Assembly (NCBI RefSeq): GCF_003865095.1
Contig: NZ_BHYK01000003.1
Coordinates: forward strand, 96,912-160,911
DNA from: Clostridium tagluense
GTDB taxonomy: Bacteria; Bacillota; Clostridia; Clostridiales; Clostridiaceae
Length of the DNA: 64,000 nucleotides
Reading direction: 5' to 3'
The notes under the pieces are model-generated. The model did not search any database and was not told the origin of the DNA. It worked only from the letters and a program-made list of their open reading frames with translations. Of this stretch, positions 34,167 to 42,213 are shown in pieces (the first letter of the stretch is position 1; every line of letters begins with the position of its first letter). The position numbers were made by a program, and so were the translations under genes.

Positions 34167-35564
34167 CTAAATTTCTTCTAATTTAAACTTTTCTCCACTT
34201 TTAACAATCACAGATTTATACTCTTTGGAATCTAATAATTCCTTAAAACTTTTTTGAGCATCACTATCTCCGTGTACAAGAAAAATACCTTTAGGCTTTA
34301 TCTTCATATGTTCTACCCAATTAATTAATCCGTTTCTATCTGCATGACCAGAAAGTCCTTGCAAATTATATATGGTGGCTGCTACGGAAATATCTTCTCC
34401 AAAAATTTTAACCATTTTATTCCCGTCTAAAATTTTTCTACCTAAGGTGCCCTCAGCTTGATATCCTACAAATACTATAGAATTTTTACGAATCCATAAA
34501 CCATGTTTCAAGTGATGTTTTATTCTACCTGCATCACACATTCCAGACGTTGATATTATTACCATTCCCTTTTCAACCTCATTTAATTTCATAGACTCTT
34601 CTGCTGAATGAGTATATGAAAGCCCCTCAAATCCTAGTATATTATCATCATATTTTTCCATCTCTTTTGCCTCAAGATCAAAATATTCTCTGTTATTTTC
34701 AAAAATTCTTGTTGCTTTTTCTGCCAGGGGACTATCCACATAAACAGAAAGATTTTTAAGCATCTCTTTATCAAAATAGTTATTCAAGGCATATATAACT
34801 TCTTGTGTCCTACCTACTGCAAAGGATGGAATTATAACATTTCCTCCTCTATCAAAAGTTTCTTTTACTATATTAGCCAGCTGTTTTAATACATCTTTGA
34901 AATTCTTATGTACTTTATCTCCATAAGTAGTTTCCATAATTACATAATCTGCATCCTCTATAAATGTAGGATCATTTATAAGTGGAATGTTAACATTACC
35001 TAAGTCTCCAGTATAAACAAGTTTTACAGGTGAAGCTCCTTTTTCTTCCACTTGGAGTTCTATAATAGCTGACCCCAATAAATGGCCTGCATCCCTAAAT
35101 ACAATTGTTAATCCATCAAAAGGTTTTATCTCCTCATTGTAAGGATAACCTTTAAAAAGCTTTAAACACTCCTGCGCATCTTTCGAAGAATACAAGGGCT
35201 GAGTAGGCTCCAGTCCTTTTCTTTTAAGCTTCTTATTCTCCCATGTAGCTTCCATCTCCTGAATGTGCCCACTATCCGGAAGCATCACAAGGCATAGTTC
35301 ATTTGTAGCTTTTGTGCATAAAATTTCACCTTTAAATCCATTCTTATATAGTAGTGGAATTCTTCCACTATGATCTATATGAGCATGGGATAATATCATT
35401 AAATCTATTTCTGCTGGGTTAAATTCAAAATTCTGATTTTTACCTTCATCTCCATCTCTTCCTTGGTATAATCCACAATCCAATAAGATAGTTTTATTTC
35501 CTATTTTTAGCATATGGCATGAACCTGTAACACACTGGCAAGCACCAAAAAAATTAAGCTCCAT
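34167..35564 (-). CDS. Metallo-beta-lactamase fold RNA-processing nuclease (beta-CASP)
   Basis: 465 aa from MELNFFGACQCVTGSC, after AAAGGAG. MBL metal motif SHAHIDHSGRIP, further ligands in DAGHLLGSA and TGDLG, the beta-CASP insert (about 205-340, FAVGRTQEVIYAL) and a C-terminal RMMBL segment (LSGHADRNGLINWVEH). Belongs to the YSH1/CPSF-like exonuclease group, likely an RNA nuclease. No operon partner visible. Confidence 0.9.
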   Translation of the reverse strand: MELNFFGACQCVTGSCHMLKIGNKTILLDCGLYQGRDGDEGKNQNFEFNPAEIDLMILSHAHIDHSGRIPLLYKNGFKGEILCTKATNELCLVMLPDSGHIQEMEATWENKKLKRKGLEPTQPLYSSKDAQECLKLFKGYPYNEEIKPFDGLTIVFRDAGHLLGSAIIELQVEEKGASPVKLVYTGDLGNVNIPLINDPTFIEDADYVIMETTYGDKVHKNFKDVLKQLANIVKETFDRGGNVIIPSFAVGRTQEVIYALNNYFDKEMLKNLSVYVDSPLAEKATRIFENNREYFDLEAKEMEKYDDNILGFEGLSYTHSAEESMKLNEVEKGMVIISTSGMCDAGRIKHHLKHGLWIRKNSIVFVGYQAEGTLGRKILDGNKMVKIFGEDISVAATIYNLQGLSGHADRNGLINWVEHMKIKPKGIFLVHGDSDAQKSFKELLDSKEYKSVIVKSGEKFKLEEI

Positions 35565-35667
35565 CTTATTTCTCCTTTGATTTGTATTATTATTTTTCAT
35601 ATATAATAACTCATAATTATAGTTTACGCTTTTTTAGATTTTTTATAGGATAAATATTATTTGAAAT

Positions 35668-35706
35668 AAAAAAAGATGAAGAAATTTTACTTTCTTCATC
35701 TTTTTC
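35668..35706 (-). terminator. Terminator overlapping murG stop
   Basis: AAAAAGATGAAGAAA / TTTCTTCATCTTTTT inverted repeat with U run on the minus strand; overlaps the last codons of murG. Confidence 0.82.
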
Positions 35707-36769
35707 TATATTTTTCTATTAAGTTAACTATTAAATCAATACTATTTTCAGCGTTACTATCATTCATGATTGCAATGTATTTTTCTGAATCATTATACAA
35801 TTCATCAATCTTCATTTGCAAACATTCTGGAGTTAGCTCCTCATCTTGAAGAACCATACTATATCCTCTCTTTTCAAAAGATCTGGCATTAAGTATTTGA
35901 TCGCCGCGGCTAGCCTTAGCAGATAGTGGAATTAATAAATTAGGTTTTCTTAGTGCTAAAAGTTCAAAAATTGCATTTGCTCCTGCTCTTGATACAACAA
36001 GATCTGCAGCAGCCAATAAATGAGGTAATTCATCTTTCACATATTCAAATTGCACATAGCCATTTTTATTTTGAAGTGTTTTATCTAAATTATTCTCACC
36101 ACAAATGTGAATAATATTATACTTCAAAATCAATTTTTCAAGTTTTGACCTTATAGCTTCATTTATAACTTTAGATCCTAGGCTACCACCAATAATGAGC
36201 AATATTGGTTTTTCATTTTTAAAGCCGCATATTTCCTTAGCCTTTATTTTACTTCCTAAAAACAATTCCCGCCTTATAGGGTTACCAGTTACTACTCCTT
36301 TTCCATTTTTTATTTCATTTAAGGCTTCTGGAAAAGTTACACATACCTTCGTACAATAAGGTGCCGCCAGTTTATTGGCAAGTCCTGGCGTAATATCACA
36401 TTCATGAGCAATTACTGGAATCTTGCAAAGATATGCAGCAAGTACCACCGGTACAGAAACAAACCCACCCTTAGAAAAAACAATATCTGGCTTTTCAATT
36501 TTCATTATTTTTTTCGCCTCAAAAAGTCCTTTAATTACCTTTAGTGGATCAGTAAAATTTTTCATATCGAAGTATCTTCGAAGTTTCCCACTTGAAATAG
36601 GATAATATTTTATATTTTCACCCTCTATTATTTTTCTTTCAATACCATCTTTTGTTCCAATATATTCAATTTCATAACCTAACATTTTAAGTTTTGGTAC
36701 AAGTGCAAGATTTGGTGTTACATGTCCTGCTGAACCTCCACCAGTCATTATTATTTTGTGGTTTTTCAC
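35696..36769 (-). CDS. murG: UDP-GlcNAc:lipid I transferase MurG
   Basis: 357-aa GT-B glycosyltransferase making lipid II at the inner membrane face. N-terminal [16 protein letters not shown] (lipid I binding), [15 protein letters not shown], and C-terminal donor-site [13 protein letters not shown] and [20 protein letters not shown]. Stand-alone here, away from the division cluster. Confidence 0.95.
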   Translation of the reverse strand: MKNHKIIMTGGGSAGHVTPNLALVPKLKMLGYEIEYIGTKDGIERKIIEGENIKYYPISSGKLRRYFDMKNFTDPLKVIKGLFEAKKIMKIEKPDIVFSKGGFVSVPVVLAAYLCKIPVIAHECDITPGLANKLAAPYCTKVCVTFPEALNEIKNGKGVVTGNPIRRELFLGSKIKAKEICGFKNEKPILLIIGGSLGSKVINEAIRSKLEKLILKYNIIHICGENNLDKTLQNKNGYVQFEYVKDELPHLLAAADLVVSRAGANAIFELLALRKPNLLIPLSAKASRGDQILNARSFEKRGYSMVLQDEELTPECLQMKIDELYNDSEKYIAIMNDSNAENSIDLIVNLIEKYRKR

Positions 36770-36989
36770 TTTAACACTCCTTTTAAAAACATGGTTTACT
36801 CAGTTTATTCTACATTATTATATACCAAATGCAATAAAAAGTTCTAACTTTTTAAAAAATGTTGTCCAAATTTTACTAAACATAATATAATTTTCAAAAC
36901 TAACCTTTAACACACTAATATAAAAATTACAAATGAGGTTAAACTACTATCATACCAAATAAACTTAAATTTAAAGGGAGGTAATGAAT

Positions 36990-37184
36990 ATGTCAAACGG
37001 AAGTAATAGAACATTAGTACCACAAGCTAGAGAGGGACTAAACAAATTTAAAATGGAAGCTGCTCAAGAGGTTGGAGTTAATTTAACCAATGGATATAAC
37101 GGTGATCTTACTTCTAGACAAAATGGTTCTGTAGGCGGACAAATGGTTAAAAAAATGGTAGAACAATACGAGAAAAATTTATAA
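36990..37184 (+). CDS. Alpha/beta-type small acid-soluble spore protein 1
   Basis: 64-aa DNA-binding spore protein. Start at the second ATG (MSNGSNRTLVPQAREGLNKF), 8 bases after GGGAGG; the ATG at 36984 is too close to it. It has the GPR protease region (KMEAAQEVGVNL) and the conserved C-terminal DLTSRQNGSVGGQMVKKMVE. Protects spore DNA. First of three tandem genes, each with its own terminator. Confidence 0.93.
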   Translation: MSNGSNRTLVPQAREGLNKFKMEAAQEVGVNLTNGYNGDLTSRQNGSVGGQMVKKMVEQYEKNL

Positions 37185-37211
37185 TTTAAAGTTTAAAATT
37201 TAGAATAGGTT

Positions 37212-37240
37212 AAAAGGTATATGCTAGCCATATACCTTTT
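37212..37240 (+). terminator. Terminator of SASP gene 1
   Basis: Perfect 12-bp stem AAAAGGTATATG / CATATACCTTTT, loop CTAGC. Confidence 0.88.
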
Positions 37241-37468
37241 AATTATGGTATTTTTACCTTAATCATATAAATATATGTGATTATTTTAAATTTGTTAAGA
37301 GAAATATGTAATTTTTTCTCATATAATTAAAGTTTTTCATATAATAACAAGTATTAATTTAAAATGCTGTACTTGCCTTATTTTCCTTCAACATTCTATT
37401 ATATATTTTAAATTTCTGCACAAGATACTATCATAACACAAACAAAATATAAAGGGAGGTAATTAATA

Positions 37469-37654
37469 ATGGCAAACAGAACATTAGTACCACAAGCAAG
37501 AGAGGGTTTAAACAAATTTAAAATGGAAGCTGCTCAAGAAGTTGGAGTTAATTTAACTAATGGCTACAATGGAGATCTTACTTCTAGACAAAATGGTTCT
37601 GTAGGCGGACAAATGGTTAAAAAAATGGTAGAGCAATACGAAAAAAATCTATAA
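37469..37654 (+). CDS. Alpha/beta-type small acid-soluble spore protein 2
   Basis: 61 aa, nearly identical to protein 1 from residue RTLVPQ on. ATG 9 bases after GGGAGG. The upstream 60 bp (TTCTGCACAAGATACTATCA and its flanks) are almost the same as those of gene 3, so promoter and gene were duplicated together. Expected to be forespore-specific (sigma-G), though no textbook sigma-G promoter could be pinned down. Confidence 0.93.
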   Translation: MANRTLVPQAREGLNKFKMEAAQEVGVNLTNGYNGDLTSRQNGSVGGQMVKKMVEQYEKNL

Positions 37655-37667
37655 TTTAAATTAGTTA

Positions 37668-37704
37668 TTAAAGGGTATATGCTAGTCATATGCCCTTTAA
37701 TTTT
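37668..37704 (+). terminator. Terminator of SASP gene 2
   Basis: TTAAAGGGTATATG / CATATGCCCTTTAA with one G-U pair and CTAGT loop; closely related to the terminator of gene 1. Confidence 0.86.
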
Positions 37705-37889
37705 AATTGTTTTACCTAAGTCTTATAAATATTTTTAATTTCTTTTCATCTATTTAAATACTCCATATAATAGAAGTTACAATTTAATTTTTACTTGCCT
37801 TATTTTCCACAAATATTCTATTATATATTTTAAGTTTCTGCACAAGATACTATCATAACAAAATAAAATATAAAAGGAGTGATTAACAA

Positions 37890-38072
37890 ATGTCAAACAG
37901 AAAATTAGTACCTCAAGCTAAAGCCGGATTAAATAAATTTAAAATGGAAACTGCAAAAGAACTAGGTGTTAACTTTACAGATTACAATGGTGATTTAACT
38001 TCAAGGGAATGTGGTTCTGTTGGCGGAGAAATGGTAAAAAAAATGGTACAACAGTACGAAGAAAATTTATAA
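37890..38072 (+). CDS. Alpha/beta-type small acid-soluble spore protein 3
   Basis: 60 aa, more divergent: MSNRKLVPQAKAGLNKFKME, TAKELGVNF, DLTSRECGSVGGEMVKKMVQ. It carries a Cys in place of Asn/Gln in the SRECGS loop. ATG after AAAGGAGTG. Same family and presumed spore DNA-protective role. Confidence 0.92.
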   Translation: MSNRKLVPQAKAGLNKFKMETAKELGVNFTDYNGDLTSRECGSVGGEMVKKMVQQYEENL

Positions 38073-38091
38073 TTTATCCAAAATATAATAT

Positions 38092-38120
38092 AGACACATA
38101 GATTTATTCTATGTGTCTTT
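38092..38120 (+). terminator. Terminator of SASP gene 3
   Basis: Perfect 10-bp stem AGACACATAG / CTATGTGTCT, 7-base loop, short T run. Confidence 0.78.
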
Positions 38121-38125
38121 AATGA

Positions 38126-38235
38126 TTTAACGACATTTCAGAAGGAGTGTCGCCTACTTCTATAAGTTGGAATTACATGTTACAAGAAAAATAAAACTTT
38201 AGCGGGAGTCTAAATATCCTTCTGAAGTCGTTAAT
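38126..38235 (+). repeat. 110-bp element, full copy A
   Basis: Terminal repeats TTTAACGACATTTCAGAAGG and CCTTCTGAAGTCGTTAAT; the internal hairpin is more degenerate than in copies B and C. The tail CTTC-GAA-GAAG hairpin (to 38262) runs into the stop codon of recJ. Between the convergent SASP 3 and recJ genes. Confidence 0.82.
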
Positions 38236-38258
38236 ATTACAGCTTCGAAGAAGATGAT

Positions 38259-40028
38259 TTAACTAAGTTTAAATTCTATGACTTTTAATTGAATAGACTT
38301 GTACCCATTATACTCATTAATTTGAGGTGAAAAAATTAAATCTAGTTTCATTCCTCTTGGAGTATCAAGATAGGTCCTATATTCTTCTCCATAGGAGTCC
38401 TTTAACATTTCCATAAATTCCTCTACCCTATTGAAAAATATTCCATCAATTGTTTTATTCGTTCCTGGAATTAAAAATTTTATTTTTATCGTATTTGCAC
38501 TTTTACCTAATATATCTATTTTTAAAACCGGTATGTTTTTTTCAGCTAGTAGTGGTGAAGAATTACCTTTTCCATAAGGTTCTAAAAGCTCTAATTCTTC
38601 AATTATCCCATAATTTATTTTATTAAGTGGCATTCTCTCATCTATTCTTACTTTAGGTATAATATCTTCATCTGTTAGCTTGCAAATAGAATTTAACTTT
38701 AGCCTTAATTTTTCTATATTTTCCTCTTTTATAGAAAGACCTGCCGCCATTGGGTGTCCTCCGAATTTTAAAAGTAGTTCTTCGCATTTTATTAATTCCT
38801 CAAATAAATTATATTCTTCAATAGATCTTGCTGAACCTTTAGGGCTTTCCTTTCCACTAGTTAATATTATCGTTGGCACATTGAAAGTTTCCCTAACACG
38901 CCCTGCTACAATTCCTGCGATACTCTCATGAATGGTATCTTTATAAATTACTAATACTTTGTCATTTTTGAAAGGGGAATGTTGCACAAGTTCTATCACC
39001 TGCTCCACATTTTCCGTTGTCATATCTTGTCTTTTTTTATTAAGTTCATATAGTGTTTTAGCTAGTTCCACTGCTCTAGTTTGTTCTTCACATATAAGAA
39101 GTTCAACTGAAATGGCCGCTGATTCTAGTCTCCCTGTAGCATTTATGCAGGGTCCTATTTGAAACCCAACATGATAAGATTTTATCTCTTTACCAGAAAT
39201 GTTCAAAATCTCTTTTAAACATTTTAAACCAAGATTTTTTGTATTTGTTAACATTCCTAATGCATTTTTAGCAATTATTCTATTTTCGTCTATCAAATCT
39301 ACCACATCACAAATAGTTCCTATTCCTGCTATTTCTATAAATTCTTTTACAGCTTCACTATTAATTCCAAGTTTTAAATATAGCGCTTGTACAAATTTAA
39401 GCGCAATACCTGCGCCACAGAGTTGTTTAAATGGATAATTACATTCCTTTTGTTTTGGATTAATAACTGCATCCGCTGGGGGGATATTAAAGGTTCTATG
39501 GCCTGTGCTATCTTCCTCAAAAGATAACTCATGATGATCAGTTATTATAACAGTCATTCCTAGTTCTTTTGCTAGTTTTACCTGCTGCATTGCAGCAATT
39601 CCATTATCGCAAGTTAAAATCACCTCAAACCCTTCTAGGCTGAGTTTTCTAATCCTATCACTATTTATGCCATAACCTTCAAGTTCTCTATCAGGAACAT
39701 AGTATTCTACATTTGCACCACATTGTTTTAATGATTTGTACATTATAACAGTACTAGTAACACCATCCGCGTCATAATCTCCATATACTACTATTTTTTT
39801 CTTGTTTTCTATAGCGAGTTTTATTAGTTCTATGGCTTTTTCCATATCTTTCATTAAAAACGGATCATATAAATCCTCTAAACTAGCCCTCATAAATTTT
39901 TTTATATCTATTTCATTATTAAATCCCCTATTAATTAAAATTTTAGCTAAAACCTCACTTACACCAGATTTTTTTGCTAGTGTTTTAATATCTTTAGAGG
40001 TACTTCTTATTAACCACTTTTTCTCCAT
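38259..40028 (-). CDS. recJ: Single-stranded-DNA exonuclease RecJ family
   Basis: 589-aa DHH-family nuclease. Motif VYGDYDADGVTST near residue 80, CDNGIA, TDHHEL, and the DHHA1 region GGHPMAAGLSI. C-terminal OB-like domain about 460-589. 5'-3' exonuclease in recombination and mismatch repair. Length matches the clostridial RecJ-like group. Its stop lies at the edge of repeat copy A. Confidence 0.92.
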   Translation of the reverse strand: MEKKWLIRSTSKDIKTLAKKSGVSEVLAKILINRGFNNEIDIKKFMRASLEDLYDPFLMKDMEKAIELIKLAIENKKKIVVYGDYDADGVTSTVIMYKSLKQCGANVEYYVPDRELEGYGINSDRIRKLSLEGFEVILTCDNGIAAMQQVKLAKELGMTVIITDHHELSFEEDSTGHRTFNIPPADAVINPKQKECNYPFKQLCGAGIALKFVQALYLKLGINSEAVKEFIEIAGIGTICDVVDLIDENRIIAKNALGMLTNTKNLGLKCLKEILNISGKEIKSYHVGFQIGPCINATGRLESAAISVELLICEEQTRAVELAKTLYELNKKRQDMTTENVEQVIELVQHSPFKNDKVLVIYKDTIHESIAGIVAGRVRETFNVPTIILTSGKESPKGSARSIEEYNLFEELIKCEELLLKFGGHPMAAGLSIKEENIEKLRLKLNSICKLTDEDIIPKVRIDERMPLNKINYGIIEELELLEPYGKGNSSPLLAEKNIPVLKIDILGKSANTIKIKFLIPGTNKTIDGIFFNRVEEFMEMLKDSYGEEYRTYLDTPRGMKLDLIFSPQINEYNGYKSIQLKVIEFKLS

Positions 40029-40048
40029 ATTTATCTCCTAATTAATTA

Positions 40049-41311
40049 TTATTTTATATTTACTGCTGAATTTTTCGGCATCAAAATTTGAATAGTAGGA
40101 TTAACTAAAACACTATTTACTACTTTCATTATTTCTGCCTCTTTTATGTTTTCCATGGCTTTAAATTCAGAAAAAATTCCGAAGCCATCTCCATACATAA
40201 TTTCATATACACATAAACTCATACTAGTTTGAATAGATTTCTCTAGGGCTAGCATCCTTCTTAATTTGTAACTTTTACACAGTTTTAAAAGGCAAGACCC
40301 ATCAAAATAACCCTTTATTTTTTTTACTTCCTCAATTTGATTATTAATAATCTCTATGGTCTTATTTACATTTTCATAGGAAGTTCCAAGGGTAATTGTA
40401 AAGAGTTTTATTCCTGTCTCATTTTTAATTTTACTGCTTATATCATAGACAAGGCCTCTTTTAGTCCTAATTTCATCATATAGTATACTGCTTGTACCTT
40501 CTCCAAAAACTATGCTAAATAGCTTTAACGCACTAATTTCTCTATCATTTAAATCATGGATAGGGAAACAATATTGAATTTTAGCACCTTGCAAGTCATC
40601 TCTATACTCAAAGTAGGTACCTGGATTATTATTTTCATATATATACTCTTGCGCACCTTCTATGTGATGCTTAAGATTAAATAACTTATTATTAAAGTTA
40701 CAAAGATACTTTTCCACTATGTCTGAAACACTTTTAAAACTCATGGAAGATATTATACTCACAACACAATTACCTGAGGTATAGTTTTTATGATAAAAGT
40801 TTTTTATTCTATCAATGGTGATGGAACGAATTGACTCTTCTGTGCCTATGATTAAATTCTTTATTCTTCGCTTATTAAATCCATTATACAGCATGGAATC
40901 TTCACAAAACTGGCTAGAATCATCTTTCCACTCTTTTAATTCGGCGCTGATTACATCTATTTCCTCTTTGAACCCTTCTACTGGAAAAGTTGGATTCAAG
41001 ATTATATCTGAGTAAATTTCAAAACCCTTTTCAAAATCTTCATCTAAGGTGGTGCCATAATATACTGCATAGGGATAATTAGTCATTGCATTACAAAATC
41101 CAAAGGTTTCATCGCATAATTTATTAATCTGGTATTCCGTGCGGGAAGCTGTGCCCTTAAAAAGCATGTGCTCTACCACATGAGCCATGCCTAAATCATT
41201 ATTTTCCTCACGATTTGCCCCGGCATTAAAACCTATGGTAAAAGAAGTTAAATTATTTTCTGCTTTTTTATATATTAATTTTACTCCATTTTCAAACGTT
41301 ATTTTTTCCAT
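40049..41311 (-). CDS. M16 family zinc peptidase
   Basis: 420-aa pitrilysin-type protease. Inverted zinc motif HVVEH (residues 45-49) with the third ligand in EIDVISAELKEWKDD near residue 120. C-terminal M16 half (YDEIRTKRGLVYDISSKI). No signal peptide, so cytoplasmic. Similar to the processing-protease-like M16 proteins of Firmicutes; substrate unknown. Upstream (41326-41376) is a T-rich tandem repeat of TTTTGTTTTATTTTT type. Confidence 0.88.
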   Translation of the reverse strand: MEKITFENGVKLIYKKAENNLTSFTIGFNAGANREENNDLGMAHVVEHMLFKGTASRTEYQINKLCDETFGFCNAMTNYPYAVYYGTTLDEDFEKGFEIYSDIILNPTFPVEGFKEEIDVISAELKEWKDDSSQFCEDSMLYNGFNKRRIKNLIIGTEESIRSITIDRIKNFYHKNYTSGNCVVSIISSMSFKSVSDIVEKYLCNFNNKLFNLKHHIEGAQEYIYENNNPGTYFEYRDDLQGAKIQYCFPIHDLNDREISALKLFSIVFGEGTSSILYDEIRTKRGLVYDISSKIKNETGIKLFTITLGTSYENVNKTIEIINNQIEEVKKIKGYFDGSCLLKLCKSYKLRRMLALEKSIQTSMSLCVYEIMYGDGFGIFSEFKAMENIKEAEIMKVVNSVLVNPTIQILMPKNSAVNIK

Positions 41312-41473
41312 TTAATCACCTTCATTTTTTTATTTTTGTTTTATTTTTATTTTTGTTTTATTTTTGTTTTTTTTGTTGTAAACTAATATGATGACAATAT
41401 TCATTTTATGTAAATAGTTACCTTGTGTAAAAACTACTATTTTAAAATTAATTTAAAAGGAGGTAGGTTGGTT

Positions 41474-41525
41474 TTGAGTGCCTATGGCATTCCTCTCATG
41501 ATTTAAATCACGAGTATCCAGTCAC
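41474..41525 (+). other. Palindromic insert-like segment before gtrA-like gene
   Basis: Between a strong AAAGGAGG and the gtrA-like ATG lies a segment with two palindromes (GCCTATGGC, and CTCATGATTTAAATCACGAG at 41495-41514). It separates the ribosome site from the ATG by more than 60 bases. A 10-codon TTG frame (AGT GCC TAT GGC ...) follows the ribosome site directly. Possibly a decayed IS200/IS605-type end; low confidence. Confidence 0.35.
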
Positions 41526-41531
41526 AAAAAC

Positions 41532-41996
41532 ATGAATAATAAACATAAAACACGATCCTTAACTCAATTTATTAAGTATTCCCTAGTTGGTGCTACTAAT
41601 GTTATAATAGATCTTATCATATTGAATATTCTTTCCTATGCCACAGGCATTACTAGTGGTAAAATGCTATTTGTTTTTAATCTCATAGCCTTTTTCGTTT
41701 ATTCAATCTGTAGTTATAATTTAAATAAAAAATTCACTTTTAAAGAAACTGCACCTAAAAAAGCTTATTTTCCATATGCCTCTGTATTATTTTTCAGTAT
41801 GATTTTAAATAGTCTTATGTTAGTTTTGTTAACAAGTCACAACCCTTTAATTCATCATATGCATAGAGGAGCATCTATGGCGAAATTAAACCACCTTTGG
41901 TTTAACATATGCGTTTTAATAGATTCTACGACTATAGGCTTACTTGGTTTTTCGATTAATAAATTATTTGTTTTCAATAAAAAGAAAACACGCTAA
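41532..41996 (+). CDS. GtrA-like membrane protein
   Basis: 154-aa GtrA family protein with four hydrophobic segments (about 10-35, 45-65, 80-105, 120-145) and the family motif IKYSLVGATNVIIDLIILNI, LNKKFTFKE, NKLFVFNKKK. GtrA-like proteins take part in polyisoprenol-linked sugar translocation or cell-surface polysaccharide synthesis. No sugar transferase gene is adjacent. The start codon lacks a nearby ribosome site (see the segment at 41474-41525). Confidence 0.85.
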   Translation: MNNKHKTRSLTQFIKYSLVGATNVIIDLIILNILSYATGITSGKMLFVFNLIAFFVYSICSYNLNKKFTFKETAPKKAYFPYASVLFFSMILNSLMLVLLTSHNPLIHHMHRGASMAKLNHLWFNICVLIDSTTIGLLGFSINKLFVFNKKKTR

Positions 41997-42033
41997 AACA
42001 AGTTTTATTTAACTTTTTATTGCGTGTTTTTTT
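41985..42033 (+). terminator. Terminator of gtrA-like gene
   Basis: AAAACACGC / GCGTGTTTT with a 28-base loop and a T run; the stem starts inside the last codons. Confidence 0.65.
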
Positions 42034-42103
42034 ATTTTTGTTTATTATCATCTTTTACTTTTTATTTTTCTTCAGAAGCTAAATCATCTCCTGCGGAGCT
42101 ACA

Positions 42104-42213
42104 ATTAACGACTTCAGAAGGAGATTTAGACTCCCACTGAAGTTTTCTATTTGCTATAGCTTCTAACTCCCACTTACATAAGTAGGAGACCCTCCTTCTA
42201 AAATGTCGTTAAA
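42104..42213 (-). repeat. 110-bp element, full copy C, supplying the parC 3' end
   Basis: In minus orientation: TTTAACGACATTTTAGAAGG ... CTCCTTCTGAAGTCGTTAAT, internal hairpin CUCCUACUUAUGUAAGUGGGAG and tail hairpin CUCC-GCA-GGAG (to about 42078). The first bases of the element encode the last residues (LTTF) and stop of ParC. Confidence 0.85.

Noticed and set aside
37380-37445. Textbook sigma-G promoter upstream of SASP genes
   Set aside because: CATAACA resembles a sigma-G -10, but no matching -35 at 17-18 bp could be placed.
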